From: Desulfobulbaceae bacterium
GTDB lineage: Bacteria > Desulfobacterota > Desulfobulbia > Desulfobulbales > SURF-16
Direction of reading: 5' to 3'
Length of the DNA: 9,614 nucleotides
Assembly: GCA_024763495.1 (NCBI GenBank)
Contig: JANTFJ010000071.1
Location: forward strand, 1-9,614
The position numbers were made by a program, and so were the translations under genes. Below the pieces are notes generated by a model. That model saw nothing but the letters and a program-made list of their open reading frames with translations, did no database searches and was not told the origin of the DNA. Positions within the stretch are counted from its first letter, which is position 1; every line of letters starts with the position of its first letter. Shown piece by piece: positions 1 to 8,003 of this stretch.

Positions 1-34
1 AAACCACACCTTGACTTTTGAGAAGGCACGGCCT

Positions 35-143
35 GTAAGCGTTTCAGGGATGCCGCCATGTGCCCGTTTCAACGCTCGCGATAATACATAAGGTATATTG
101 CGGCGTTTAAACGGGTGCAGGGTGGTGTTCATGGAGCGCTTAC
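35..143. repeat. Nested inverted repeat upstream of copA
   Basis: An outer pair of arms, GTAAGCG (35-41) and CGCTTAC (137-143), encloses an inner imperfect inverted repeat. The inner arms are about 63-87 and 94-115: CCCGTTTCAACGC against GCGTTTAAACGGG matches at 12 of 13 positions and continues imperfectly to a short ATAAG loop. The outer right arm runs into a T-rich stretch (CTTACCTTTTTCTTTGC). Similar sequence occurs near 8875 (GCTTACCTCTTTGC), which suggests that this belongs to the same dispersed intergenic repeat family as the elements at 2729 and 8761-9184. No gene is supported in the first 187 bases. Whether the hairpin acts as a terminator, a regulatory structure or only a mobile repeat cannot be told from the sequence. 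Confidence 0.5.
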
Positions 144-220
144 CTTTTTCTTTGCACCGGAAACTCCTGCCGCAGCCAGATGGCTGAATGATGGCACACC
201 GATACTGGGAACTGTTGACA

Positions 221-2668
221 ATGACTGAACAAATAGTCACACTGCCGATTACCGGCATGACTTGCGCCAACTGCGCCGCCAACATCGAGCGGGGCGTTAA
301 AAAGCTTGCAGGTGTGACCGATGCCAATGTTAATTTTGCGGCTGAAAATGTGACGGTTTCCTTTAACCCGCAACAGTTGCAATTACGTGATGTGGTCGAA
401 AAAATCCACAACGCTGGTTACAGGGTAACCACCATCAAAGTTGAAATGCCGATTACCGGCATGACCTGCACCAACTGCGCTGCTAACATTGAGCGTGTCC
501 TGAATAAAAAAACTTCCGGGGTGGTTAACGCGGCTGTAAATTTTGCCAGCGAAAGATTATCTGTGGAATATATCCCCGGCATTTTAAGTGTTGATGAAAT
601 TGTTGGAGCTATTGAAAAGGCGGGCTACGGCGCCATCCCGCCGGAAGAGGGTATGGATAAGGAAGATGCGGAGAAAAAGGCCCGTGATGTTGAAATCAAA
701 GATCAAACCCGTAAGTTTGCCGTGGGAGTATTATTTGCCCTGCCGCTCTTTGTATTGAGCATGGGGCGTGATTTCGGTCTCGTCGGATCGTGGAGCCAGG
801 CGCTCTGGGTGAACTGGCTTTTTCTGGCCCTGGCCACTCCGGTTCAATTTTACACTGGCTGGGATTATTATGTAGGCGGCTTTAAAAGCCTGAAAAACAG
901 AAGCGCCAATATGGATGTTTTGGTGGCCATGGGATCTTCAGTGGCTTACTTTTATTCTCTGGCGGTTCTCTTTTTCCCTGCCATAGGTACGCATGTCTAT
1001 TTTGAAACATCCGCGGTGATTATTACCCTTATCAAAATGGGAAAGATGCTGGAGTCCCGAACCAAAGGCCGAACGGGCGGTGCCATCCGCAAACTGATCG
1101 GTTTGCGGCCCAAGACCGCAATGATCCTGAAAAATAATACTGAAAGAGAGGTTCCTTTAACCAGGGTTAAAGTTGGTGATACTGTGATTGTCCGTCCCGG
1201 GGAACGGATTCCGGTTGACGGGCTGGTACTGGCTGGTCAGTCTGCGGTAGATGAATCCATGCTCAGCGGTGAACCACTGCCGGTTGACAAGCATTCCGGT
1301 GATACTGTGGTGGGTGGCACTATTAACGGCAAAGGCCTTATCCGATTCAGTGCTACTCGGGTCGGGAAGGAAACTGCTCTGGCCCAGATTATTCGTCTGG
1401 TTCAGGAAGCCCAGGGCAGCAAGGCTCCCATCCAGGCGCTGGCCGACAAGGTAGCGGCCGTATTTGTGCCGACTATCATTGGGATCGCGTTTTTCGTTTT
1501 TTTCCTGTGGTGGGGGATAACCGGTGAGTTTGTGCCTGCCATGATACGGCTGGTTGCGGTTCTGGTAATTGCCTGCCCCTGTGCTCTGGGGCTGGCCACA
1601 CCCACGGCAATTATGGCCGGCACCGGCAATGGCGCTGAAAAAGGTATCCTGTTTAAAAGTAGTGAGGCTCTTGAAACGGCAACCAAACTCAACACCATTG
1701 TGCTGGATAAAACCGGTACCATTACCATGGGTAAACCTGCCGTGGTTGATATCATGCCCTTTAAACCCCAGTGTGAAGCCGAAAATGATCTTTTAAAACT
1801 GGCCGCCTCGGTTGAAAAAGGCTCAGAACATCCCCTGGGAAAGGCCATCGTAAATGAGGCCAAAACCCGACAGATTGAACTTTTTGAGCTCAATGATTTC
1901 AAAGCATTGGGAGGATTCGGGGTACAGGCCAGGGTTGCCGGTAATCCCGTAATGGTGGGCAAACCTAAATGGTTCCAGGAAACAGGTATTGATATTCAAA
2001 CCGCCGACAACGAGATTGAGGCGCTTCAATCCCAGGGTAAAACAGTTATGGTGGTTGTTAGAGACGAAGCGCTGTGTGGCCTGATTTCAGTATCAGACAC
2101 CCTCAAACCGGAATCCAAAGATGCCATTGAGCAGCTTCACAACCTGCATTTAAAAGTTGTGATGCTCACCGGCGACAATCAGCAGGCAGCCGAGACCATC
2201 GCCGCCCAGGTTAATGTTGATGAAATTCTGGCTGAGGTACGACCGGAAGACAAATCATCCAAGATTAAAGAGTTACAGCAAAAAGGAGAACGGGTCGGCA
2301 TGGTGGGCGACGGCATTAATGATGCCCCGGCGCTGGCCCGGGCCGATGTCGGTCTGGCAATCGGAACCGGTACTGATGTGGCCATTGAAACCGCTGGGGT
2401 CATCCTTTCCAGTGGAAGTTTAAGCGGGGTGCCGCGTGCCATTCGGTTGAGCCGGGTCACCATGAGTACGATCAAACAAAATCTTTTCTGGGCTTTTGGC
2501 TACAATGTCATTTTGATTCCGATTGCCGCCGGAGTTCTCTATCCTTTTGAGTTCCTGCCGACCATGATGCGGCAGCTACACCCCATTCTGGCCGCCCTGG
2601 CCATGGCCTTCAGTAGTATTTCCGTTGTGAGCAACAGCCTGAGGCTCTATAAAACCAAAATAAAGTAG
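221..2668 (+). CDS. copA: Cu(I)-exporting P1B-type ATPase (CopA)
   Basis: This inner-membrane pump uses ATP to export Cu(I) (possibly Ag(I)) from the cytoplasm. With M at 221 it has 815 residues, close to the usual two-HMA CopA length. Two N-terminal HMA domains carry GMTCANC (12-18) and GMTCTNC (80-86). About eight hydrophobic segments follow (roughly 167-183, 195-212, 232-253, 259-277, 413-433, 441-464, 754-774, 786-807). The actuator motif is SGEP (349-352), the ion-binding motif CPC (452-454), the phosphorylation site DKTGT (D496), the nucleotide-domain motif SEHPLG (535-540), TGDN is at 650-653 and GDGINDAP at 696-703. YN (761-762) and MxxSS (795-799) in the last two helices are the usual Cu(I)-site signature. 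An in-frame ATG at 188 would add 11 residues that do not resemble the family and has no visible ribosome site. The 221 start has only a weak GGGA at 207-210, so the start is uncertain. No chaperone or metal-responsive regulator gene lies next to it in the window. All key residues are present and the frame is intact. Confidence 0.96.
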   Translation: MTEQIVTLPITGMTCANCAANIERGVKKLAGVTDANVNFAAENVTVSFNPQQLQLRDVVEKIHNAGYRVTTIKVEMPITGMTCTNCAANIERVLNKKTSGVVNAAVNFASERLSVEYIPGILSVDEIVGAIEKAGYGAIPPEEGMDKEDAEKKARDVEIKDQTRKFAVGVLFALPLFVLSMGRDFGLVGSWSQALWVNWLFLALATPVQFYTGWDYYVGGFKSLKNRSANMDVLVAMGSSVAYFYSLAVLFFPAIGTHVYFETSAVIITLIKMGKMLESRTKGRTGGAIRKLIGLRPKTAMILKNNTEREVPLTRVKVGDTVIVRPGERIPVDGLVLAGQSAVDESMLSGEPLPVDKHSGDTVVGGTINGKGLIRFSATRVGKETALAQIIRLVQEAQGSKAPIQALADKVAAVFVPTIIGIAFFVFFLWWGITGEFVPAMIRLVAVLVIACPCALGLATPTAIMAGTGNGAEKGILFKSSEALETATKLNTIVLDKTGTITMGKPAVVDIMPFKPQCEAENDLLKLAASVEKGSEHPLGKAIVNEAKTRQIELFELNDFKALGGFGVQARVAGNPVMVGKPKWFQETGIDIQTADNEIEALQSQGKTVMVVVRDEALCGLISVSDTLKPESKDAIEQLHNLHLKVVMLTGDNQQAAETIAAQVNVDEILAEVRPEDKSSKIKELQQKGERVGMVGDGINDAPALARADVGLAIGTGTDVAIETAGVILSSGSLSGVPRAIRLSRVTMSTIKQNLFWAFGYNVILIPIAAGVLYPFEFLPTMMRQLHPILAALAMAFSSISVVSNSLRLYKTKIK
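243..495 (+). repeat. Tandem HMA-motif DNA duplication inside copA
   Basis: Positions 243-291 and 447-495 are identical at 44 of 49 bases, 204 bases (68 codons) apart. They encode the metal-binding loops PITGMTCANCAANIER and PITGMTCTNCAANIER. Four of the five differences are synonymous third-position changes and one changes Ala to Thr. The rest of the two domains is much more diverged, so the match reflects either strong constraint on the loop or local gene conversion. Confidence 0.8.
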
Positions 2669-2728
2669 AATTCACTTAATGCTTTTCCGTCTCGATAGTA
2701 AAAAACGGGGACAAACCACGCTTTTTCT

Positions 2729-2743
2729 CTGGTGAACGCTGAC
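2729..2743 (+). repeat. Copy of dispersed CTGGTGAACG(N)TTAC motif
   Basis: CTGGTGAACGCTGAC here matches the motif copies at 8820-8834 (minus strand) and 8975-8989 at all but one or two positions. It lies in the 145-bp spacer between copA and the helicase gene. The 20 or so bases before it are T-rich (CGCTTTTTCT). This places a member of the same intergenic repeat family between otherwise unrelated genes. Confidence 0.5.
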
Positions 2744-2752
2744 GATCATGTA

Positions 2753-2758
2753 TATAAT
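2753..2758 (+). promoter_or_regulatory. Possible -10 box for the helicase operon
   Basis: A perfect TATAAT lies 56 bases upstream of the start codon at 2814, inside the only spacer that could hold a promoter for the helicase/TtcA-like pair. The region 17-18 bases upstream (around 2729-2735) is a poor -35 match and coincides with the dispersed repeat motif. The assignment rests on the hexamer and its position alone. Confidence 0.3.
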
Positions 2759-2813
2759 CCGCTTAACCCAACCAACACGATACCTCAATTTTGCTTACCT
2801 GATTTGAGAAAAG

Positions 2814-5800
2814 ATGTCTATTATAAAACAACCGCCTGACAGCGGTCAATTTCTCAACCAATGCCTCTCTTTTGATATTGAGGTAAATGAGCAAAATGTT
2901 ATTTACGCAATCGGCGCTGTTTTTAGGGATAAAAGATTTCTGACTGAACAGGGCCGCATAGTCAATGATGCAAAACTCAGGGAATTAGACGACCTTGCCT
3001 CGGAGGCCCGCTTTGTCCTTGGCCATAATATTCTCGGCCATGATCTTCCCCGGCTGCGCAAACGGGCCCCCTTCCTGCATATTTTAAATAAACCGGCTGT
3101 TGATACGCTTTTTCTTTCCCCGCTTGCCTTCCCTGAAAATCCCTATCATCGCCTGGTCAAGGATTACAAGCTTGTCCGGGACAGCATAAACGATCCTGTC
3201 GAAGATGCCCTGCTGGCAGGTAAGGTCTTTACTGAACAGTGGGCTGCTTTTGCCCGCCAGTCCGCTATCGGTTCCAAGGCTCCACTCCTCTATCGCGGTT
3301 TTCTCGATAAGGATGCGGAACTGGGCGGCACTGCCGCTGCTCTGGGGGCCATGGGTATCAACCTTTCAACAGATACTGAGCTTTACCAGGCTTTTGCCTG
3401 CCTGGCATCCCCCCATGCCTGTATTACCGCAGTCAAACGGATTATCGACCAGCTGGATAAAGGCTCTCTTGCCCGTCCCCCTCTAGCCTACGTTGTCGCC
3501 TGGTTGACTGTGGCAGGCGGCAACTCGGTTCTACCTCCCTGGGTAAAGTATCATTTTCCTGAAGTGCCGACCCTGCTGCACCAGCTGCGCGAAAATCCCT
3601 GTAACGACCCTGAATGTCAATATTGCTCAAATCGGCATAACCCTAAATTTTTCCTGAAAAATTATTTCGGTTTTTCTGAGTTCAGAGAAAAACCGGCCAC
3701 AAAACAGGGCAAAAGTCTGCAGGAAGAAATCGTCAAGGCCGCAGCCCGGGACAATTCAATTTTTGCGGTTCTACCCACCGGCGGCGGCAAATCCCTCTGT
3801 TACCTGCTGCCCGCCCTGATGCGCTATCAACATCGCAACCTGCTGACTATTATAATTTCGCCGCTCCAGGCCCTGATGAAGGATCAGGTAGATAATTTTT
3901 CCAAACAGACCGGCACCAAAATAGCAGCTGCCTTAAACGGTATGCTGACCATGCCGGAACGAGGAGAGGTTCTAGAAGGCATCCGGCTCGGCGATGTCGG
4001 CATCCTCTATGTTTCTCCGGAGCAGCTGCGTAACTACTCATTTACCCAGACCATAGCCCTGCGTGAAATCGGGGCCTGGGTTTTTGACGAAGTTCACTGC
4101 CTGTCCAAATGGGGCCATGACTTCAGGCCTGATTATCTCTATTCCATCCGTTTTATCAGGGAATTCGCCATCAGGGAAAAAACCGGCATCCCTCCCCTGC
4201 AGTGCTTTACCGCAACCGCCAAAAAAGATGTAAAAGCAGAGATAATAGATATCATCCAAAGTGAACTGGGGCAGAGGGTCAGGCAATTTTCCGGGGGCCA
4301 TGAAAGAGCTAATCTTTGCTATGAAGTGTGGCCGGTGGAAAAACATGAAAAAAATCAGACCATCCTGGATCTGCTGCGTACCCGCTTTACCGAAAACGGC
4401 AGCGTGGTTATTTATTGCGCCACCAGGAAAAGCACTGAACAGCTGGCCGAATTTCTTCGACCCGAAGGCTATACTGCCGAGGCCTTTCATGCCGGGCTTG
4501 ACATTGCCCTGAAAAAACGGGTTCAGGAAAATTTTATTAACGGCCATACCCCGATCATCTGCGCCACTAATGCCTTTGGCATGGGTATTGACAAGGATGA
4601 CGTCCGCCTTGTTATCCATGCCGACATTCCCGGCTCCCTGGAAAACTATCTCCAGGAAGCAGGCCGGGCCGGCCGGGACCGCCAGGCCGCGGACTGCGTT
4701 TTAATCTTTACTGAGCAGGATATTGAAGGGCAATTTCGCCTGAGCAGCCGTTCCCGCCTGAACCAGAGGGAAATTGCCCAGTTACTCCGGGGAATTCGCA
4801 AGGCTGCCAGGGGTAATGAATCCGTGGTTTTGACCAGCGGCGAACTGCTGCGCATGGATGAGGTTGATATTGACCAGGAAGAATTCCCCGACTACGACAC
4901 CAGGGTACGTACCGCCGTTTCCTGGCTGGAAAGAACAGGCTATCTTTCCCGCAATGAGAATAATACCAGGGTGTTTCAGGGTAAACCTCTGGTAAAAAAC
5001 ATGGAGGAGGCAGTTAAAAAAATTTCTGAACTCGGCCTTTCCGAACGGCAGCAGCAACGCTGGCTGGCTATCCTCACTGCCCTGATTGAGCAAAAGCCGA
5101 ACCAGGGATTCAGCGCTGATGAACTGGCTGCTTTGTCGGCTTTTGCTTCAACCGCTGATGATTCGAGAAATGAAACGGAAAGTCAACGGGTTATCCGCAC
5201 CCTGCACGACATGGCAAAAGAGGGATTGCTCAGCAAAGAGACCTCGCTGACCGCCTATATCCGTTACCAGGTGACCCACAGCTCTAAAAAACTGTTACAG
5301 CGCATCTGCGCCCTGGAGGCTGATTTTTTAAAGCTTCTTCAAGAGGCTGCCCCTGATGCCGAAATTGAGACTTTGCTGGTCATTGATCTGCGCCGGATCA
5401 ACCAGCAGCTTGTTGACCAAGGCTATGAGGACAGCACTCCGCACCGATTAAAGTTGATTTTACACGGACTCAGTCGCGACGGTAAAGGACTGGCAGGACA
5501 AAAAGGGAGCGTCAGCCTGAAGGCAAAGGGCAACAACAGGTTTAATATTGTCCTGCACCGCAGCTGGGACACCCTGTCCGAGACGGTAAAGCTCAGGCAG
5601 CAGGCTGCTCACGCGGCCCTGCGGGTAATATTAGGGGCAGTGCCTCCGGCTGCCCCGGCCAGTGCGAGCCTCCTGGTTGAATTCACCCAGGAGCAGATTA
5701 CCAATGGTTTCCAGAAAGATCTGCTCCTGGCTCCCCGGCTTCGTGACCCGCTGGCAGCAGCTGAACGGGCCCTGACCTTCATGCATGAACAGAATGTGAT

Positions 5801-8003
5801 TTCCCTGCAGCACGGACTGGCCGTATTCCGGCAGGCCATGACCATTACCATCAATCCCGAGGCCCGGAAAAGACAATACACCAAATCCGACTTTGCCCCC
5901 CTGAAGACCCATTATCTGGAACGGAATTTCCAGATCCACGTCATGAATGAATATGCCCGGCAGGCCCTGGGCAAACTGAGCGCTGCCATGAATCTGGTTG
6001 CCTCCTATTTTAATGATGAAAAGGAAAACTTTGTCAAACGTTTCTTTCCCGGTAAAGAAAAATTTCTGGAAAGAGCTACCAGTGAACAGTCTTACCTCCG
6101 CATTGTTGATGAGTTGAAAAACGATATCCAGGAAAAAATAGTTGCCGCCGAAACAGAAAAAAACATGCTGGTACTGGCCGGGCCGGGCGCGGGAAAAACC
6201 AGGGTTGTCGCCCACCGGGTGGCATTTCTGCTCCGGGTTAAACGGGTCAAGGCCAGGGCCATTCTGGTTCTGTGCTTTAACCGCAGCGCAGCGCTGGAAC
6301 TGCGGAGAAAACTGCGTGATCTGGTGGGCAATGATATGCTGGGAGTCACGACCCTGACCTTTCACGGCCTTGCCCTGCGCCTTACCGGACGATCCCTGGT
6401 CACAGCCGGAAGACAAAGGGAAGGAGATCATATTGATTTTGCAGAAATAATTAAAAACGCTATCAGGATGTTAAAGGGCGAAACCAATATTTTAGATGCA
6501 GTTGCCGAGCATCCCCATGACGCGCTGACCGACCGTTTCAGTCATATACTGGTTGACGAATACCAGGATATTGACGCGGATCAGTATGAGCTTGTCGCCC
6601 TGCTGGCCGGAAAAACCAGGGAGGACAGCAGCCGGAAAATGACTATCCTGGCCGTGGGCGATGATGACCAGAACATTTATCGTTTTCGGGGCGCCAATGT
6701 TGATTTTATCCGCAGGTTTCGTGACGACTATCAGGCGGAGGTCTGCTATCTTATTGAAAATTACCGCTCAAGCGCCAATATTATCGCTGCCGCCAACCAG
6801 CTGATTGCCCATAATCATGACAGGATGAAAACCGAACATCCTGTAATTATCAACAAGGCACGAGCAGAACTGCCGCCCGGCGGCAACCAGCAGCTTAATG
6901 ATCCGCTGGGGCAGGGCAAAGTGCAGATCCTTAAAGTCGAGGACAGCAGGGAGCAGGCCTTTGCCTTACTGGCGGAAATCTGGCGGATGCAGAGGCTTGA
7001 CAGCAGTTTTTCCCTTGCTGAATGCGCTATCCTGGCCCGTGAGTGGCGAGAGCTGGACACCATTCGTTCGGTTTTTGCCCAGGCTGCTGTCCCGGTCAGT
7101 CTCAACTGGGGTAAAAAATCTTTTCCCAGCCTGACGAGAATACGGGAAGGGGCCGAACTGCTCGACTATCTCCGGGAACATCATCTGGAGACAATCAGCT
7201 TGGAATTATTATTTACTTTATTGCCTGAAAAAAGCGGCAATGACAATATCTGGCAGAAAAATTTACGTTCCCTGCTGACTGAATGGCAGGAGGAAACAGG
7301 CAACATCCCGCAACCTGTTTCCGCGGTTGAGGACTTTTTGTACGAGGCCATGGCTGACCAGAACCGGGCCGGGAACCTCCATAACGGCATCTTTCTTTCA
7401 ACCGTCCATTCGGTAAAAGGCCTTGAGTTTGACCATGTTTTCATCCTCGGCCAGGGATGGCGGCAACGGCAGGGGCCGGAGATGGAAGAGGAACGGAGAC
7501 TTTACTATGTCGCCATGTCCAGGGCCAGGGAAACCCTGCGTTTATTCGCCATTGAAAATAATAATCCCCACGCATCTCTGTTGTCCGGTGATTTCATCCT
7601 GGCGAGAAAAATCGCAAAAGAAGCGCCAATAAATAAAATTGACATTCTCCGCTATGAACTTTTGGGCATGAAGGAAATGTTCCTGGATTATGCCGGATTA
7701 AGGCCTGAAAACCACCAGGCAAGAAAGGCCCTGGCCCATCTCCGGGCCGGTGACCTTCTTAATGCGGCAATTCATAACGATCATGTGGAACTGGCAGATC
7801 AATCCGGCATTACGGTGGCAAGACTTGCTAAATCAGCTGAAAAAAAATGGGCCGGCAGATTGCGGCTGATCCGGGAAATCAGGGTGCTGGCCATGGTGCG
7901 CCGTTACAGAACCGATATCCAGAATCAGGATTTCAGCAGCCGTTGCCATGGTGAAAGCTGGGAACTGCCTGTGGTTGAGATAACATTTACAGATGACAAG
8001 TAA
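2814..8003 (+). CDS. Exonuclease-like / RecQ / UvrD fusion DNA helicase
   Basis: This 1729-residue protein joins three predicted DNA-processing activities; it probably unwinds and trims DNA during repair, recombination or defence. Residues 1-145 resemble a DEDD 3'-5' exonuclease: FDIEV (D21, E23), GHNILGHD (N72, D77) and NDPVED (D131), with no obvious motif-III histidine. Residues 263-275 form a Cys/His cluster (C263, C268, C271, H275). Residues about 300-635 are a RecQ SF2 helicase: Walker A LPTGGGKS (320-327), DEVHCLSKWGHDFRPD (425-440), FTATAKKD (465-472), FGMGID (588-593) and QEAGRAGRDR (614-623). No cysteine cluster follows it, so the canonical RecQ zinc subdomain is missing. Residues about 640-1090 may include winged-helix-like parts. 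Residues about 1090-1600 are a compact UvrD/Rep SF1 helicase: GPGAGKT (1123-1129), TFHGLALRL, VDEYQD (1247-1252), GDDDQNIYRFRGA (1282-1294), ENYRSS (1315-1320), VHSVKGLEFD (1531-1540) and YVAMSRARE (1565-1573). The last 120 residues are unrecognised. The start has a GAG ribosome site at 2806-2808. The end overlaps the next gene by 11 bases. Both ATPase motif sets look intact. Similar RecQ-UvrD fusions exist in other bacteria, to my knowledge without an established role. Confidence 0.93.
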   Translation: MSIIKQPPDSGQFLNQCLSFDIEVNEQNVIYAIGAVFRDKRFLTEQGRIVNDAKLRELDDLASEARFVLGHNILGHDLPRLRKRAPFLHILNKPAVDTLFLSPLAFPENPYHRLVKDYKLVRDSINDPVEDALLAGKVFTEQWAAFARQSAIGSKAPLLYRGFLDKDAELGGTAAALGAMGINLSTDTELYQAFACLASPHACITAVKRIIDQLDKGSLARPPLAYVVAWLTVAGGNSVLPPWVKYHFPEVPTLLHQLRENPCNDPECQYCSNRHNPKFFLKNYFGFSEFREKPATKQGKSLQEEIVKAAARDNSIFAVLPTGGGKSLCYLLPALMRYQHRNLLTIIISPLQALMKDQVDNFSKQTGTKIAAALNGMLTMPERGEVLEGIRLGDVGILYVSPEQLRNYSFTQTIALREIGAWVFDEVHCLSKWGHDFRPDYLYSIRFIREFAIREKTGIPPLQCFTATAKKDVKAEIIDIIQSELGQRVRQFSGGHERANLCYEVWPVEKHEKNQTILDLLRTRFTENGSVVIYCATRKSTEQLAEFLRPEGYTAEAFHAGLDIALKKRVQENFINGHTPIICATNAFGMGIDKDDVRLVIHADIPGSLENYLQEAGRAGRDRQAADCVLIFTEQDIEGQFRLSSRSRLNQREIAQLLRGIRKAARGNESVVLTSGELLRMDEVDIDQEEFPDYDTRVRTAVSWLERTGYLSRNENNTRVFQGKPLVKNMEEAVKKISELGLSERQQQRWLAILTALIEQKPNQGFSADELAALSAFASTADDSRNETESQRVIRTLHDMAKEGLLSKETSLTAYIRYQVTHSSKKLLQRICALEADFLKLLQEAAPDAEIETLLVIDLRRINQQLVDQGYEDSTPHRLKLILHGLSRDGKGLAGQKGSVSLKAKGNNRFNIVLHRSWDTLSETVKLRQQAAHAALRVILGAVPPAAPASASLLVEFTQEQITNGFQKDLLLAPRLRDPLAAAERALTFMHEQNVISLQHGLAVFRQAMTITINPEARKRQYTKSDFAPLKTHYLERNFQIHVMNEYARQALGKLSAAMNLVASYFNDEKENFVKRFFPGKEKFLERATSEQSYLRIVDELKNDIQEKIVAAETEKNMLVLAGPGAGKTRVVAHRVAFLLRVKRVKARAILVLCFNRSAALELRRKLRDLVGNDMLGVTTLTFHGLALRLTGRSLVTAGRQREGDHIDFAEIIKNAIRMLKGETNILDAVAEHPHDALTDRFSHILVDEYQDIDADQYELVALLAGKTREDSSRKMTILAVGDDDQNIYRFRGANVDFIRRFRDDYQAEVCYLIENYRSSANIIAAANQLIAHNHDRMKTEHPVIINKARAELPPGGNQQLNDPLGQGKVQILKVEDSREQAFALLAEIWRMQRLDSSFSLAECAILAREWRELDTIRSVFAQAAVPVSLNWGKKSFPSLTRIREGAELLDYLREHHLETISLELLFTLLPEKSGNDNIWQKNLRSLLTEWQEETGNIPQPVSAVEDFLYEAMADQNRAGNLHNGIFLSTVHSVKGLEFDHVFILGQGWRQRQGPEMEEERRLYYVAMSRARETLRLFAIENNNPHASLLSGDFILARKIAKEAPINKIDILRYELLGMKEMFLDYAGLRPENHQARKALAHLRAGDLLNAAIHNDHVELADQSGITVARLAKSAEKKWAGRLRLIREIRVLAMVRRYRTDIQNQDFSSRCHGESWELPVVEITFTDDK

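Noticed and set aside
2..91. Possible C-terminal end of an upstream gene (30 codons open to TAA)
   Set aside because: The frame runs through the inverted repeat arm and has no recognised similarity; an open stretch this short is expected by chance.
1402..1962. 186-codon open frame on the minus strand
   Set aside because: It is antisense to the CPC and DKTGT region of copA and shows low-complexity Ala/Ser/Pro composition typical of a shadow frame.
2681..2710. Terminator after copA (CCGT ... ACGG)
   Set aside because: The stem is only four bases with a long loop and no T-run after it.
5631..6431. Long open frame of 266 codons on the minus strand
   Set aside because: It lies wholly inside the helicase gene, has no recognisable motif, and the + strand frame carries the UvrD Walker A in the same interval.
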